A DNA stretch of 48,421 nt from a virus: positions 8,873 to 57,293 of the IMG/VR virus record IMGVR_UViG_3300022602_000111; one strand, given 5' to 3'. Positions 29,015-36,955 of this stretch are shown here, piece by piece. The position numbers and the translations under genes were made by a program. The notes beneath the pieces were generated by a model, which made no database searches, was not told the DNA's origin, and saw nothing but the letters and a program-made list of their open reading frames with translations. Within the stretch, counting starts at the first letter, position 1. Each line of letters starts with the position of its first letter.

Positions 29015-31474
29015 TTATCCTCCTCCGTGATCATTTGCGACAGGTTTTCCACCGGGGCCAGTGTTCGTCACTGGCTGTGCAGGAGTCTGATTTGAGTTTT
29101 TAGTGGGGGTTTGGGTTTTAGTAGTGTTGATAGCCGGATCCGTTTTCGTTCCCGTATTGCTAGTGGTGACCGCAGAATTTCCGGCTGCGGGTCCTGAACC
29201 GGTTGGTTTATTAGAATTTGATATTCCTGTCGCTTCAGCAGAGTTAGCATCTTGACTTACTTTTCCAAAATCATTTAGAAAACAAGATAAATCTTGAGTA
29301 AATTTTCCATTATCAAACTTACTCTTGACTTCTCTTACTTGTAAACTTATGCCATGTATTATCTTGTCAAGAGGAGGAGGATACGGGAAAAACAAAATAG
29401 AGTTATTGATATTCAGCGTGCCGCCTTCTGACGAATTAACACCGTTGACTTGTCCAGTATTAGTATAGTCAACTGCTTCTTTAAAATCAATTTCAATAAA
29501 AACTTGTCCGCCGTTAGCACTTATAGTAAAACCATCACTTCCGTAATACTTATCATACACCTGATTTATACTTGTATCGGAATCCTGAATCAAAAAATCC
29601 GGATCTCCTAGAATAGTCACGCTGGCTTCAGCATAGGAATTGTAGTCATAAAGACTAGTAAGGTAGTTATTTTGAGCAGTAGCTGCATATCCTTGTGTAT
29701 TTGTTCTAGGTAAAGGAGATTGGGTGTTGGGAGTTTTTGCATTTTGAGTAGTACTAGGGCTTGCTGTTCCGGAAGGCGGAGTTGCCGGACCTGTAGGATT
29801 ATTTGGATCCGGCGGGGAAACCACGGTACTAGTATAAAGGGTTTCTATATTTTGTTCATAGCTTATAACTTCACTATTTTCTCCCGTATACCAATACTCA
29901 TATCTTTTATGCGGCCCATAGTATTTTAAAGTAGAACTAGCATAGCTACTAGCAACTACCGGTGTATCATACTCGTGTATCACATAAGTTATATCAGTTA
30001 TCCAGTTGTTTAACTTTGGATCCCATTTAGCATTTGAAATTTCTGTCGTACATCGGTACCAACTTATCGGCCGGTCTCTAGAAGATACTATTTCTGGAGG
30101 AGCGTTTTTTAATTGATCTGTTTGCAGTGAGGATGCGTATACAACAGTTAGGGCCTTGCGTAAATATTCGCTTTGCGTAATGACTTGCTGTATTCCCTGA
30201 GTTATAGTAGTACTAGAGGTAAAATTTATATTTCTTGAGTTATTTTCAGGGGTAGCAGTTGTTTCTTTACTAGCATTTGATTGACTAGTTGTTTTGGCGC
30301 CACTTCCTGCCCATTTGCTTTTATCTAAATCTGCGGGAGAAACTATCGGAGACTGTGCGATTATTTCTGCTCCGGGTGCAAATCTAAAATTATATACTAT
30401 GGGATAGGTTTGTGATCCGGCTTTGACTAGTTTTTGTTGCTCGTCATTAAGTTGATTCTTGAGTTTTGTTAGAGCATCTCCTACAGTAGTAGCAGTTATA
30501 GGATGATCACTAGGCAAAGTACCTTTGGACTGACTATATGCAGTGCCCGGAGCTAATCCGGTAGCACTGCATTGATAAGTCATAGTTTTACCATTAATCT
30601 TAGAAGATATTCCGGTTATCTGAATATCAAAATATTGCTGGAATAACGATCCATCGATTGAACTTGGATCTAACGTAGAACCGAAAAATTGATTTTCTGG
30701 TTTAACTAATTTTCCTTGTTGATCATAACCAAAAAATCTTATACCTAATATAAAAAATTGCTTTGCAAAAGTAATATTTGCTGTATTAGACCCCAAATAT
30801 TGTGATATAGCGTCAGATGCCCGCTTTAAATTTTGAATGAATGAAAATCCATATGGTTCAGTTATAGTAAATTCAATATCAGTAACTATCGCTGCACCTT
30901 GCGCCATAACTTGTGTCGTGAAGGTTAGATTGTCAATGTAATAATCAAAGTTAAACCCTTCAGCACGGACATCATCGGTGTTGTTTATACCCCCACTTTG
31001 GGCAAGGAGGAATGCCCCTCCTTGGTTAGGTATGTTAGCACCAGTCGCTCCGCCAGAAGGTGCTACGCTTTTTATTGCGTTGATGTTAGTCCTACCTGAC
31101 GCGATAAAAGCGTCATATGCATCAGGAGTAATCATGTATAAACTTATTTGATAAGTGTAACTAGCGAACTCTCCTAATGGATTTTTTAATCTTTTTCCTG
31201 GTTTTGAAGTGTTTATCGGAGGGGTTGACGTGGTATCAGTCGGAGGCGGTGCAGACGCAGTTTGATTGATCGGGCTACTTGCGTTAGCAGGTGCCGTGCC
31301 ATCTTGACTACTGCTAGGAGCTCCAGGAGAACCTGCTCCACCAGGTGAACCCGGAGTACCGGTAGTCGGAGTTGATGCAGTATTTGTTGGAGAACTGGGC
31401 GTGCCACCGCTTGATCCTGCAGGATTAGGTTGTTTTGCGCCGCTATCGTCGTTTGCTGACCCGAATAAAGGCAT
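29015..31474 (-). CDS. Putative baseplate hub structural protein (819 aa)
   Basis: 819 residues. Residues 1-95 are Pro/Ser/Thr/Gly-rich and probably disordered, the core runs from about 96 (GEFASYTYQISLYMITPDAYDAF) to 700, and the last ~100 residues are again Asn/Thr/Gly/Gln-rich. The core has mixed beta segments (FDYYIDNLTFTTQVMAQG, IVTDIEFTITEPYGFSF, QQYFDIQITGI) and a long stretch with ISWYRCTTEISNAKWDP. It starts 3 bases after gp53 and ends 6 bases before gp5. A protein encoded next to the spike and about this size is a good candidate for the gp27-type hub that holds gp5, but no hub motif was identified, so the assignment rests on position. Shared beta-rich style with its neighbours supports a virion role. 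Confidence 0.6.
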   Translation of the reverse strand: MPLFGSANDDSGAKQPNPAGSSGGTPSSPTNTASTPTTGTPGSPGGAGSPGAPSSSQDGTAPANASSPINQTASAPPPTDTTSTPPINTSKPGKRLKNPLGEFASYTYQISLYMITPDAYDAFIASGRTNINAIKSVAPSGGATGANIPNQGGAFLLAQSGGINNTDDVRAEGFNFDYYIDNLTFTTQVMAQGAAIVTDIEFTITEPYGFSFIQNLKRASDAISQYLGSNTANITFAKQFFILGIRFFGYDQQGKLVKPENQFFGSTLDPSSIDGSLFQQYFDIQITGISSKINGKTMTYQCSATGLAPGTAYSQSKGTLPSDHPITATTVGDALTKLKNQLNDEQQKLVKAGSQTYPIVYNFRFAPGAEIIAQSPIVSPADLDKSKWAGSGAKTTSQSNASKETTATPENNSRNINFTSSTTITQGIQQVITQSEYLRKALTVVYASSLQTDQLKNAPPEIVSSRDRPISWYRCTTEISNAKWDPKLNNWITDITYVIHEYDTPVVASSYASSTLKYYGPHKRYEYWYTGENSEVISYEQNIETLYTSTVVSPPDPNNPTGPATPPSGTASPSTTQNAKTPNTQSPLPRTNTQGYAATAQNNYLTSLYDYNSYAEASVTILGDPDFLIQDSDTSINQVYDKYYGSDGFTISANGGQVFIEIDFKEAVDYTNTGQVNGVNSSEGGTLNINNSILFFPYPPPLDKIIHGISLQVREVKSKFDNGKFTQDLSCFLNDFGKVSQDANSAEATGISNSNKPTGSGPAAGNSAVTTSNTGTKTDPAINTTKTQTPTKNSNQTPAQPVTNTGPGGKPVANDHGGG

Positions 31475-31477
31475 ATA

Positions 31478-31801
31478 TTATGTTCCTAATACTGATTGCA
31501 GTGTACTCAGTGTAGGTATATATATCCCTAAACCAGCAGTGAAATTAAAATAAGGGTCGGGTCCTAGCAGATTAGGATTACGAGAAGCAAATACCCACCA
31601 TAGACGAGCATCAGTATATAGGTCATAAGCTAGCATGTCTGGTCTATATTGATAAACTATAGGAATTAAATAATAAACATCGCTCGGATACATCGGTATC
31701 GGAAGATAGTTCATCACATCTAGATATTTGTTGTTTATTATGTTAGTATTAGTGTAGGGACTTGTTGCTGGATAAAAACCCTGATTAGATGATAATGACA
31801 T
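31478..31801 (-). CDS. 53: Baseplate wedge protein gp53
   Basis: 107 residues, ATG overlapping the stop of the upstream gene by one base (TAATG). The motif sequence YLIPIVYQYRPDMLAYDLY, then ARLWWVFASRNPNL, and DPYFNFTAGLGIYIPT matches the gp53 wedge family, whose core is LysM-like. T4 gp53 is 196 residues, so this is a short form covering the core. In T4 gp53 joins gp6, gp7, gp8, gp10 and gp25 in the wedge; all nearby genes here are baseplate genes. Confidence 0.85.
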   Translation of the reverse strand: MSLSSNQGFYPATSPYTNTNIINNKYLDVMNYLPIPMYPSDVYYLIPIVYQYRPDMLAYDLYTDARLWWVFASRNPNLLGPDPYFNFTAGLGIYIPTLSTLQSVLGT

Positions 31802-33087
31802 TACCAGAATGCTCCTGTTCCGTTTTGTGTACCTTTTAATAGCTTACCGCTAGCATAATCCGTCAGGCTAAACTGATTAGATACTTGATTTCTACTCATC
31901 ATCGGTACACAACTGATTGACATATTGATTTTTGTAGGTACATATGTTGCCCCCTGTCCAGCAGATACAGGTGAACTTGGCCATGTTACTGGTTGAGGAG
32001 TTCCACCTACCGCCAGCTGTGATCCAGCACCTATTCTTGAATTACTGTTAGCATTTGGATTTATGTTTTTCTGCGGAGAACCTGACGATGCAGGGCCAGT
32101 AGTTGCTATGTAGTCAACCTCAGGGGGAGTCGTGTACGTAAATGATTGTATAGCCATCGGTTGTCCAGCAAATTGATACTGACCCAATCCATACAGATAG
32201 CAGAGAGGCGGGGGTGTACCTGGTTTAGGATTCGTATCCTGTCCGTAAAACATTTTAGTCATCGTTCTAAAAAAATGTATGACTGCCATAACATAATTTG
32301 CCTCAGCTACATCTTGGCATGTAAAGTCGCCTGCAATAGATATATTATCAATAGAACTGCTTCCGTACTGAAAGACCTTATAATTACTATGCACAAGTGT
32401 TGTTGGATCGTATTGAGCATCATAACTTACCGAGATAGTAGGAGTATAAGGGAATATGACACCATTTGTTCTGTTCAGTGGACTAAGAAGTACGTTTTTT
32501 GGATCTTTGTATAGATAAGTGACACTAGGATCCTGGGACAACGCAACACGCACTCTCCAATCTGCCTGCGCTACAGCATTTGTTTGATCTTGATTAGCCG
32601 GAGTCGCTTGTGCATCTGTTTTTGCAGCAGTTATTCCTGTTCCAGAATTAGGAGATGTAATAATAGGCGGAGCCGTCGTCACAATATTAGCATTTACATC
32701 AGGAGTGTTTGCAATATCAAGTGTAGTTGGGGCAGTAACTACTTGAATAGGTGTGTCTGATGTTGCAGAGGACGTTAAGTTAGGATTATTTTCGGGAGTT
32801 ATCGGAACAGGGGCTGACGAGTCAATTCCAGCGGCGGCGTCTGACACTGCTATTGCTTTCGCTTGATCATGACTCGTGATTACAGCATCTGTTAATCCAG
32901 CGGGTAAAGATGTTCCGGAATATCCTTGAGCTTGTAATGAGTTTAATATGTCTTCGTTAGGTTTTCCGTAATAAGTGTTCCCGTCCGGATCAGTAATAAT
33001 ATAAGAAACGGATGCAGTGGTAGTATCAACTGTTGCTTGTACTGACCACCCACTACTCGTTGTTGCGGTATATGTTCCTATTGACAT
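31801..33087 (-). CDS. Tail-tube/baseplate structural protein (428 aa)
   Basis: 428 residues, first gene of the minus-strand block. A small N-terminal beta domain (1-95, with IITDPDGNTYYGKPNEDIL) is followed by a Pro/Thr/Asn-rich linker (~100-165), then a folded domain from VRVALSQDPSVTYLY through GVIFPYTPTISVSYDAQY, FTCQDVAEANYVMAVIHFFR and LCYLYGLGQYQFAGQPMAIQSF. A second linker leads to a conserved-looking end (INMSISCVPMMSRNQVSNQFS). Its place directly before gp53 and gp5 fits the T4 gp48/gp54 tube-initiator group, but that is inference; no defining motif is visible. A late-promoter motif lies 34 bases upstream of the start. Confidence 0.6.
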   Translation of the reverse strand: MSIGTYTATTSSGWSVQATVDTTTASVSYIITDPDGNTYYGKPNEDILNSLQAQGYSGTSLPAGLTDAVITSHDQAKAIAVSDAAAGIDSSAPVPITPENNPNLTSSATSDTPIQVVTAPTTLDIANTPDVNANIVTTAPPIITSPNSGTGITAAKTDAQATPANQDQTNAVAQADWRVRVALSQDPSVTYLYKDPKNVLLSPLNRTNGVIFPYTPTISVSYDAQYDPTTLVHSNYKVFQYGSSSIDNISIAGDFTCQDVAEANYVMAVIHFFRTMTKMFYGQDTNPKPGTPPPLCYLYGLGQYQFAGQPMAIQSFTYTTPPEVDYIATTGPASSGSPQKNINPNANSNSRIGAGSQLAVGGTPQPVTWPSSPVSAGQGATYVPTKINMSISCVPMMSRNQVSNQFSLTDYASGKLLKGTQNGTGAFW

Positions 33088-33096
33088 GCTTATCCC

Positions 33097-33130
33097 GTGA
33101 TAAATAAAGTATTCTGATTGTATTTATCAC
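33097..33130. promoter_or_regulatory. Divergent late-promoter palindrome
   Basis: GTGATAAATA at 33097-33106 and its exact reverse complement TATTTATCAC at 33121-33130 form a perfect 10-bp inverted repeat with a 14-base spacer. Each arm holds a GATAAATA late-promoter core; the 33121-33128 arm points into the minus-strand structural block (start codon at 33087) and the 33099-33106 arm points towards gp55. Confidence 0.55.
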
Positions 33131-33158
33131 TTCAAAAAACTACAAAATTTACCCGTAA

Positions 33159-33184
33159 CTGTTGCAATTTTACAACAGCAACAG
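33159..33184 (+). promoter_or_regulatory. Hairpin overlapping the gp55 promoter
   Basis: CTGTTGC at 33159-33165 and GCAACAG at 33178-33184 can form a 7-bp stem with a 12-base loop. It overlaps the -35 and spacer of the sigma70-like promoter and could be an operator half-site pair. Confidence 0.3.
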
Positions 33185-33190
33185 TATAAT
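33162..33190 (+). promoter_or_regulatory. sigma70-like promoter for gp55
   Basis: TTGCAA at 33162-33167, a 17-base spacer, and a perfect TATAAT at 33185-33190. Start of RNA would be near 33197, followed by an AAAAGGA ribosome site and the GTG start of gp55 at 33214. Host-polymerase expression of the late sigma before late genes fits its role. Confidence 0.5.
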
Positions 33191-33213
33191 CATATATTGT
33201 AAAAGGAATACCA

Positions 33214-34107
33214 GTGTCTATAAAACCAAGAAAACCAATAAATTATCTAAACAATCGTGATATCCTAAAAGAAATCCATATCAGCAAAAATAGCTTTTGT
33301 TATTATACCCAACCTGAATATCATCGTTATGACCTCATCATTGATATGCCAGAAGCTGATATTATAACTAGTTTAAAGTTCGCATCAGAACCAGAACAGA
33401 TTCAAGCAGCAAAAGAAGCGAGAGCAGCTAGGCTCTCTATTGAAACCGAGACTAAGATTAGTCCTGACGACATTCTTACTGAAGACTTGATTTTTCGCGT
33501 GATGACATGGGATCATATTCCATTAAGCCAGAAGCAACCAAGGAAGACTATCAAGAAGAAGACAGCCAAAGATATTTTAATTTTCTACGATGATGACGGT
33601 GAAGAATTTGCTGACTTAGAAGATAAGACGACAAAGGCTGAAGTGGATGATATGGTCCATGTCAAAGTCAACTTCCCTCCTTTTCAGCATTTCAAGCTAG
33701 ACGAGACTGGAACTATGCGATGCGTAGGCAAGTCACATTGGATTGGTGGCATTGAGAACGGACACTTCTCAAAGGATCATGGTAACATCACAAACAAACT
33801 CGCTCGCATGTATATGATGCTATGCGAGAAGTATGCTATGAAGTTCAATTGGCGCGGTTATACCTATAACGATGAGATGAAGAACTCTGCTATCCTTCAA
33901 CTCACTTATGTTGGTCTAAGATTCAATGAAGCGAAGTCTGCTAATCCATTCGCATACTATACTGCGGCTATAACAAATAGTTTCTGTAGGGTACTCAACA
34001 CTGAGAAGCGTAGCCAGAATATCCGTGACGATATACTTGAAATGAATGGAATGAATCCATCATTCTCAAGACAAAATAAGGACATGAAGTTCCAGTTAGA
34101 CACTTAA
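33214..34107 (+). CDS. 55: Late-transcription sigma factor gp55
   Basis: 297 residues, GTG start with AAAAGGA upstream; there is no nearby ATG. The C-terminal third (~190-295) contains ARMYMMLCEKYAMKFNWRGY, AILQLTYVGLRFNEAKSANP, FAYYTAAITNSFCRVLNTEK and QNIRDDIL, the region-2-like core of T4-type gp55 sigma factors that recognise the late -10 element. The protein is longer than T4 gp55 (185 residues), with a charged N-terminal half of unknown role (a Lys-rich stretch at ~105-120 and an acidic one at ~120-150). Located before gp47, as in the T4 46-47-55 cluster. Its presence supports reading the recurrent (G/T)ATAAATA motifs as late promoters. Confidence 0.85.
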   Translation: MSIKPRKPINYLNNRDILKEIHISKNSFCYYTQPEYHRYDLIIDMPEADIITSLKFASEPEQIQAAKEARAARLSIETETKISPDDILTEDLIFRVMTWDHIPLSQKQPRKTIKKKTAKDILIFYDDDGEEFADLEDKTTKAEVDDMVHVKVNFPPFQHFKLDETGTMRCVGKSHWIGGIENGHFSKDHGNITNKLARMYMMLCEKYAMKFNWRGYTYNDEMKNSAILQLTYVGLRFNEAKSANPFAYYTAAITNSFCRVLNTEKRSQNIRDDILEMNGMNPSFSRQNKDMKFQLDT

Positions 34108-34121
34108 GGTTACCAGAATCA

Positions 34122-34150
34122 TTGTTTTTTATGATAAAGAGTAGTATAGT
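34122..34150 (+). promoter_or_regulatory. sigma70-like promoter abutting gp47
   Basis: TTGTTT at 34122-34127, a 17-base spacer and TATAGT at 34145-34150. The predicted RNA start falls at about 34157, the A of the gp47 ATG, so the message could be leaderless; no Shine-Dalgarno sequence is visible before that ATG. Confidence 0.35.
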
Positions 34151-34156
34151 ACAAGT

Positions 34157-35170
34157 ATGACAAATCTATTTAAAAAAGCAGCAGTCATGACAGACCTTCA
34201 TATAGGACTGAAGTCAAACAGTGTAATACACAATGAGGATTGCTTAGAATTCGTACAATGGTTTGTTAATAAGGCAAAAGAAGAAAGTTGTGATACAGCA
34301 ATCATTTGTGGTGACTGGCACAACCATCGTGCTAGTATTAACATCCATAGCTTACACTATTCAATGCGTTGCCTAGAGTTGTTAAATGCAAATTTCAGCA
34401 GAGTCCTGTTCTTGACCGGAAATCATGACCTGTATTACCGAGAAAAAAGAGATATCCACAGTGTGGCTTGGGCCGGATACTTAGATAACATTCATATAAT
34501 AAATGATATTTATACCGAAGGTGACGTAACGCTGTGCCCGTGGTTGGTAGGAGATGAAATAAAGCAAGTTAAAAAAATTAAATCCAAATATACCTTCGGA
34601 CACTTTGAACTTCCTAATTTTTATATGAACGCACAGGTGCTAATGCCAGATCATGGGTTTGTCAGCGACGATGATTTTGCAGATACAGGAACCGTATTCT
34701 CTGGACACTTCCACAAGCGTCAATCTCGCAAGAACATCTGGTATACAGGGAATGCGTTTCCGCATAACTACGCTGATGCTGGTGATGATGCTCGCGGTAT
34801 GATGGTGTTAGAATGGGGAGAAGATCCTGTATTTCATTCTTGGCCCAATCAACCTATCTTCCGTGTCTACAAACTCAGTTCTGTATTAGACAATCCGAAA
34901 GGACTACTCTTGCCAAAAGCTAGCATCCGTGTGCATCTTGACATTGATGTATCATATGAAGAGGCTAACTATATCAGGGAGACGCTTATTCCAGAATACA
35001 GTCTAAGAGAAGTATCATTGATTCCAATCAAGAACGAGCAACTCTCGCAAGAAGGTGGCGGTGATATCAAGTTTGAGAGTGTTGACCAGATCGTGCTAGA
35101 GAGCATCACTAATATTGAGAGTGAGTTCTATGATTCTAAACTATTGCTAGAGATTTATAACGGTCTATGA
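34157..35170 (+). CDS. 47: Recombination nuclease subunit gp47 (SbcD/Mre11-like)
   Basis: 337 residues, close to T4 gp47 (339). Metallophosphoesterase motifs are in order: DLH at 13-15, GDWHN at 52-56, GNHD at 88-91 and GHFHK at 183-187, which bind the two metals and cut DNA. With gp46 it forms the Mre11/Rad50-type complex that resects DNA ends for recombination-dependent replication. The C-terminal ~90 residues form the expected capping/gp46-binding region. The first ATG is used because the frame reads MTNLFKKAAVMTDLH; a second ATG at 34187 is possible. The gp46 N-terminal gene begins 117 bases after its stop. Confidence 0.92.
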   Translation: MTNLFKKAAVMTDLHIGLKSNSVIHNEDCLEFVQWFVNKAKEESCDTAIICGDWHNHRASINIHSLHYSMRCLELLNANFSRVLFLTGNHDLYYREKRDIHSVAWAGYLDNIHIINDIYTEGDVTLCPWLVGDEIKQVKKIKSKYTFGHFELPNFYMNAQVLMPDHGFVSDDDFADTGTVFSGHFHKRQSRKNIWYTGNAFPHNYADAGDDARGMMVLEWGEDPVFHSWPNQPIFRVYKLSSVLDNPKGLLLPKASIRVHLDIDVSYEEANYIRETLIPEYSLREVSLIPIKNEQLSQEGGGDIKFESVDQIVLESITNIESEFYDSKLLLEIYNGL

Positions 35171-35287
35171 TTATCTTAAAACGATTAAAGAATGCTTTGA
35201 ACAAGGAATTCCTGCTGAAGAAGCAGCGTCTTTATCTAATCTTAGAATGCTTCCGTGGAAGCAGAACTTAATGAGGAACTATATTTA

Positions 35288-35560
35288 ATGTCAATTGTAC
35301 TTAAGAATATCACTCTACGTAACTTCCTTTCTATCGGGGCGGTTTGCCAAGCAGTCAACTTTGATAGCAAAGAACTCACGCTCATCCTAGGAGAGAATCT
35401 GGATCTAGGCGGAGACGGCGCTCGTAACGGTACAGGCAAGTGCGTTGGCATAAATACTGTAGTAAAAGTAAGAAACACCGTTACCGGCGAAATATTTGAA
35501 ACTACTGTAGGAGACTTGTATGCCACCAGCAAAGAAAACCAAACTAGAAATAGTAAATGA
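35288..35560 (+). CDS. 46: gp46 N-terminal part fused to split-intein N fragment
   Basis: 90 residues from the ATG at 35288, with a GAGGA ribosome site; an ATG 33 bases upstream gives a poorer N-terminus. Residues 1-51 (MSIVLKNITLRNFLSIGAV to NGTGK) are the start of the SbcC/Rad50-type ATPase gp46, ending exactly at the Lys of the Walker A loop. From Cys52 (35441) the sequence is intein block A: CVGINTVVKVRNTVTGEIFE, then TTVGDLY, and 12 more residues before a TGA at 35558. Several further stops follow in this frame, so this is not simple readthrough. Splicing in trans with the C part would restore GTGK-TTL. The first intein residue is Cys, as needed for class 1 splicing. Confidence 0.85.
   Translation: MSIVLKNITLRNFLSIGAVCQAVNFDSKELTLILGENLDLGGDGARNGTGKCVGINTVVKVRNTVTGEIFETTVGDLYATSKENQTRNSK
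35441..35557 (+). other. Split intein, N fragment (39 aa)
   Basis: Starts with catalytic Cys at 35441-35443 directly after the gp46 Lys codon and covers only block A. Block B lies in the C fragment instead, so the break is much nearer the N-terminus than in usual split inteins, which break at the endonuclease position between blocks B and F. Confidence 0.8.
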
Positions 35561-36608
35561 TGTGTTAGATCATAGGATAAAAAACCTAGAACCTAATCTG
35601 CGGGCTGAAATATGCAACAAACTCATGGAGCATAAATTTCCCATGACAAGCATGAAACAATGCGAATCTGCTGCCCGGGCGCTACTATCTTTGCCCGGAA
35701 TAGGATCAGGAAGCGCCCGATATTGGACTGAACGGGGATGGGACAGTTTGCAGGCTGAAATAAAAGCCAAAGAGAATATGAAGACTATTAATAAGTCTGC
35801 AAATAGAAATAGCCCATACTCAATTATCTTTTGGACTAAAAAAATTAACCCTAAAACAAACCTCAACTATACTACAGACGAAGCGGAACAGGAACGAAAT
35901 TCAAGACGACCAATACGAAAGGAATATTGGATTGCAAAGGGATACAATGAAGTGGATGCTATAGAATTAGCCAAAGCCCAAAAATTAAAAAATAATATAG
36001 CCGGTGCTGCAGGATCAAAAAATCGTAGCCCGAGCAGATTGCGAGCGCATAGTCATCGAACCGCTGACTACTGGATGCTGCGTGGTTTTTCGGAAGACGA
36101 TGCGATTGCTAAGGTGTCAGCAGCACAAAAATTGTTCTCCATTGATACATGTATATCAAAGTACGGTGAAATTGAAGGGAAGAAAGTTTGGAGTGCTAGG
36201 CAGAAACAATGGTTAAACTCGCTAAAAGCATCCGGGATTCACGGTGGATACTCTAAAATATCAATGACCTTTTTTACTCATATAAGCGAAAAAATTCCTG
36301 ACATATTGTTCGGGGTAAATGAAGCAATAATCACTGTTTCCGGATTATCGTACACGGTCGATTGTTTACACCAAACTAACAAAAAAATAATAGAGTTTTT
36401 CGGTGACTATTGGCATGCGAACCCTATCAAGTTTTCAGCCGGTGATATGATAAAAGGTAAACTTGTTGAAAACATATGGAAACATGACGAAAATAAATTA
36501 AAGACACTAACCGATGCCGGTTATCAAGTACTAGTAGTATGGGAATCGGAATACAATAAGGACAAACAAGGAACAATAGACCAATGCGTAAACTTTCTGA
36601 ATCACTAA
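35520..36608 (+). CDS. EDxHD (Vsr-like) homing endonuclease inside fractured gp46
   Basis: 362 residues in a frame different from gp46. The ATG at 35520 lies inside the intein-N gene (41-base overlap) with AGGAGA five bases before it; the stop at 36608 overlaps the start of the C part by 25 bases. The C-terminal domain has IIEFFGDYWHANP with Glu292, Asp296 and His299, then an alpha/beta end GYQVLVVWESEY, the signature of the Vsr/EDxHD nuclease fold seen in homing endonucleases. The N-terminal two thirds contain repeated DNA-binding-like units of the form YW..RG/KG.....A at SARYWTERGWDS, RKEYWIAKGYNE and TADYWMLRGFSE. The gene arrangement equals the 'fractured gene' layout described from metagenomes. 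Likely target: intein-free gp46 at the Walker A codons. Confidence 0.85.
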   Translation: MPPAKKTKLEIVNDVLDHRIKNLEPNLRAEICNKLMEHKFPMTSMKQCESAARALLSLPGIGSGSARYWTERGWDSLQAEIKAKENMKTINKSANRNSPYSIIFWTKKINPKTNLNYTTDEAEQERNSRRPIRKEYWIAKGYNEVDAIELAKAQKLKNNIAGAAGSKNRSPSRLRAHSHRTADYWMLRGFSEDDAIAKVSAAQKLFSIDTCISKYGEIEGKKVWSARQKQWLNSLKASGIHGGYSKISMTFFTHISEKIPDILFGVNEAIITVSGLSYTVDCLHQTNKKIIEFFGDYWHANPIKFSAGDMIKGKLVENIWKHDENKLKTLTDAGYQVLVVWESEYNKDKQGTIDQCVNFLNH

Positions 36609-36955
36609 CACGCAAGTTTGTAGATAGTGTAAGTTTAGAAAATTTAGAAATTGAGACCGATACCGGTTGGCAACCGATAACCCATATTCATAAAACTATA
36701 CCATATGATGTATGGGAAATATACACAGCCAGCGGATTACATCTAGAATGTGCAGATGATCACATCGTCTTTGATCATAACTATAACGAAATTTTTGTTA
36801 AGAATCTTATAGCAGGTGTTTCGTGTATTCAAACTAGCATCGGTTTGGACCGCATTAAATCGGTAACTAGAAAGTCTTACGCCGAAAACATGTATGACAT
36901 TACCGTTGATTCCCCTGATCATCGTTATTATACTAATAATATTCTATCTCACAAT
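36584..36955 (+). other. Split intein, C fragment (124 aa)
   Basis: Contains block B (LECADDHIVFD), the F block (YAENMYDITVDSPDHRYYTN) and G block ending in Ser-His-Asn, with penultimate His and terminal Asn for cyclisation. Extein resumes with Thr at 36956. Together with the 39-residue N fragment it gives a 163-residue mini-intein without an internal endonuclease. Confidence 0.85.
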
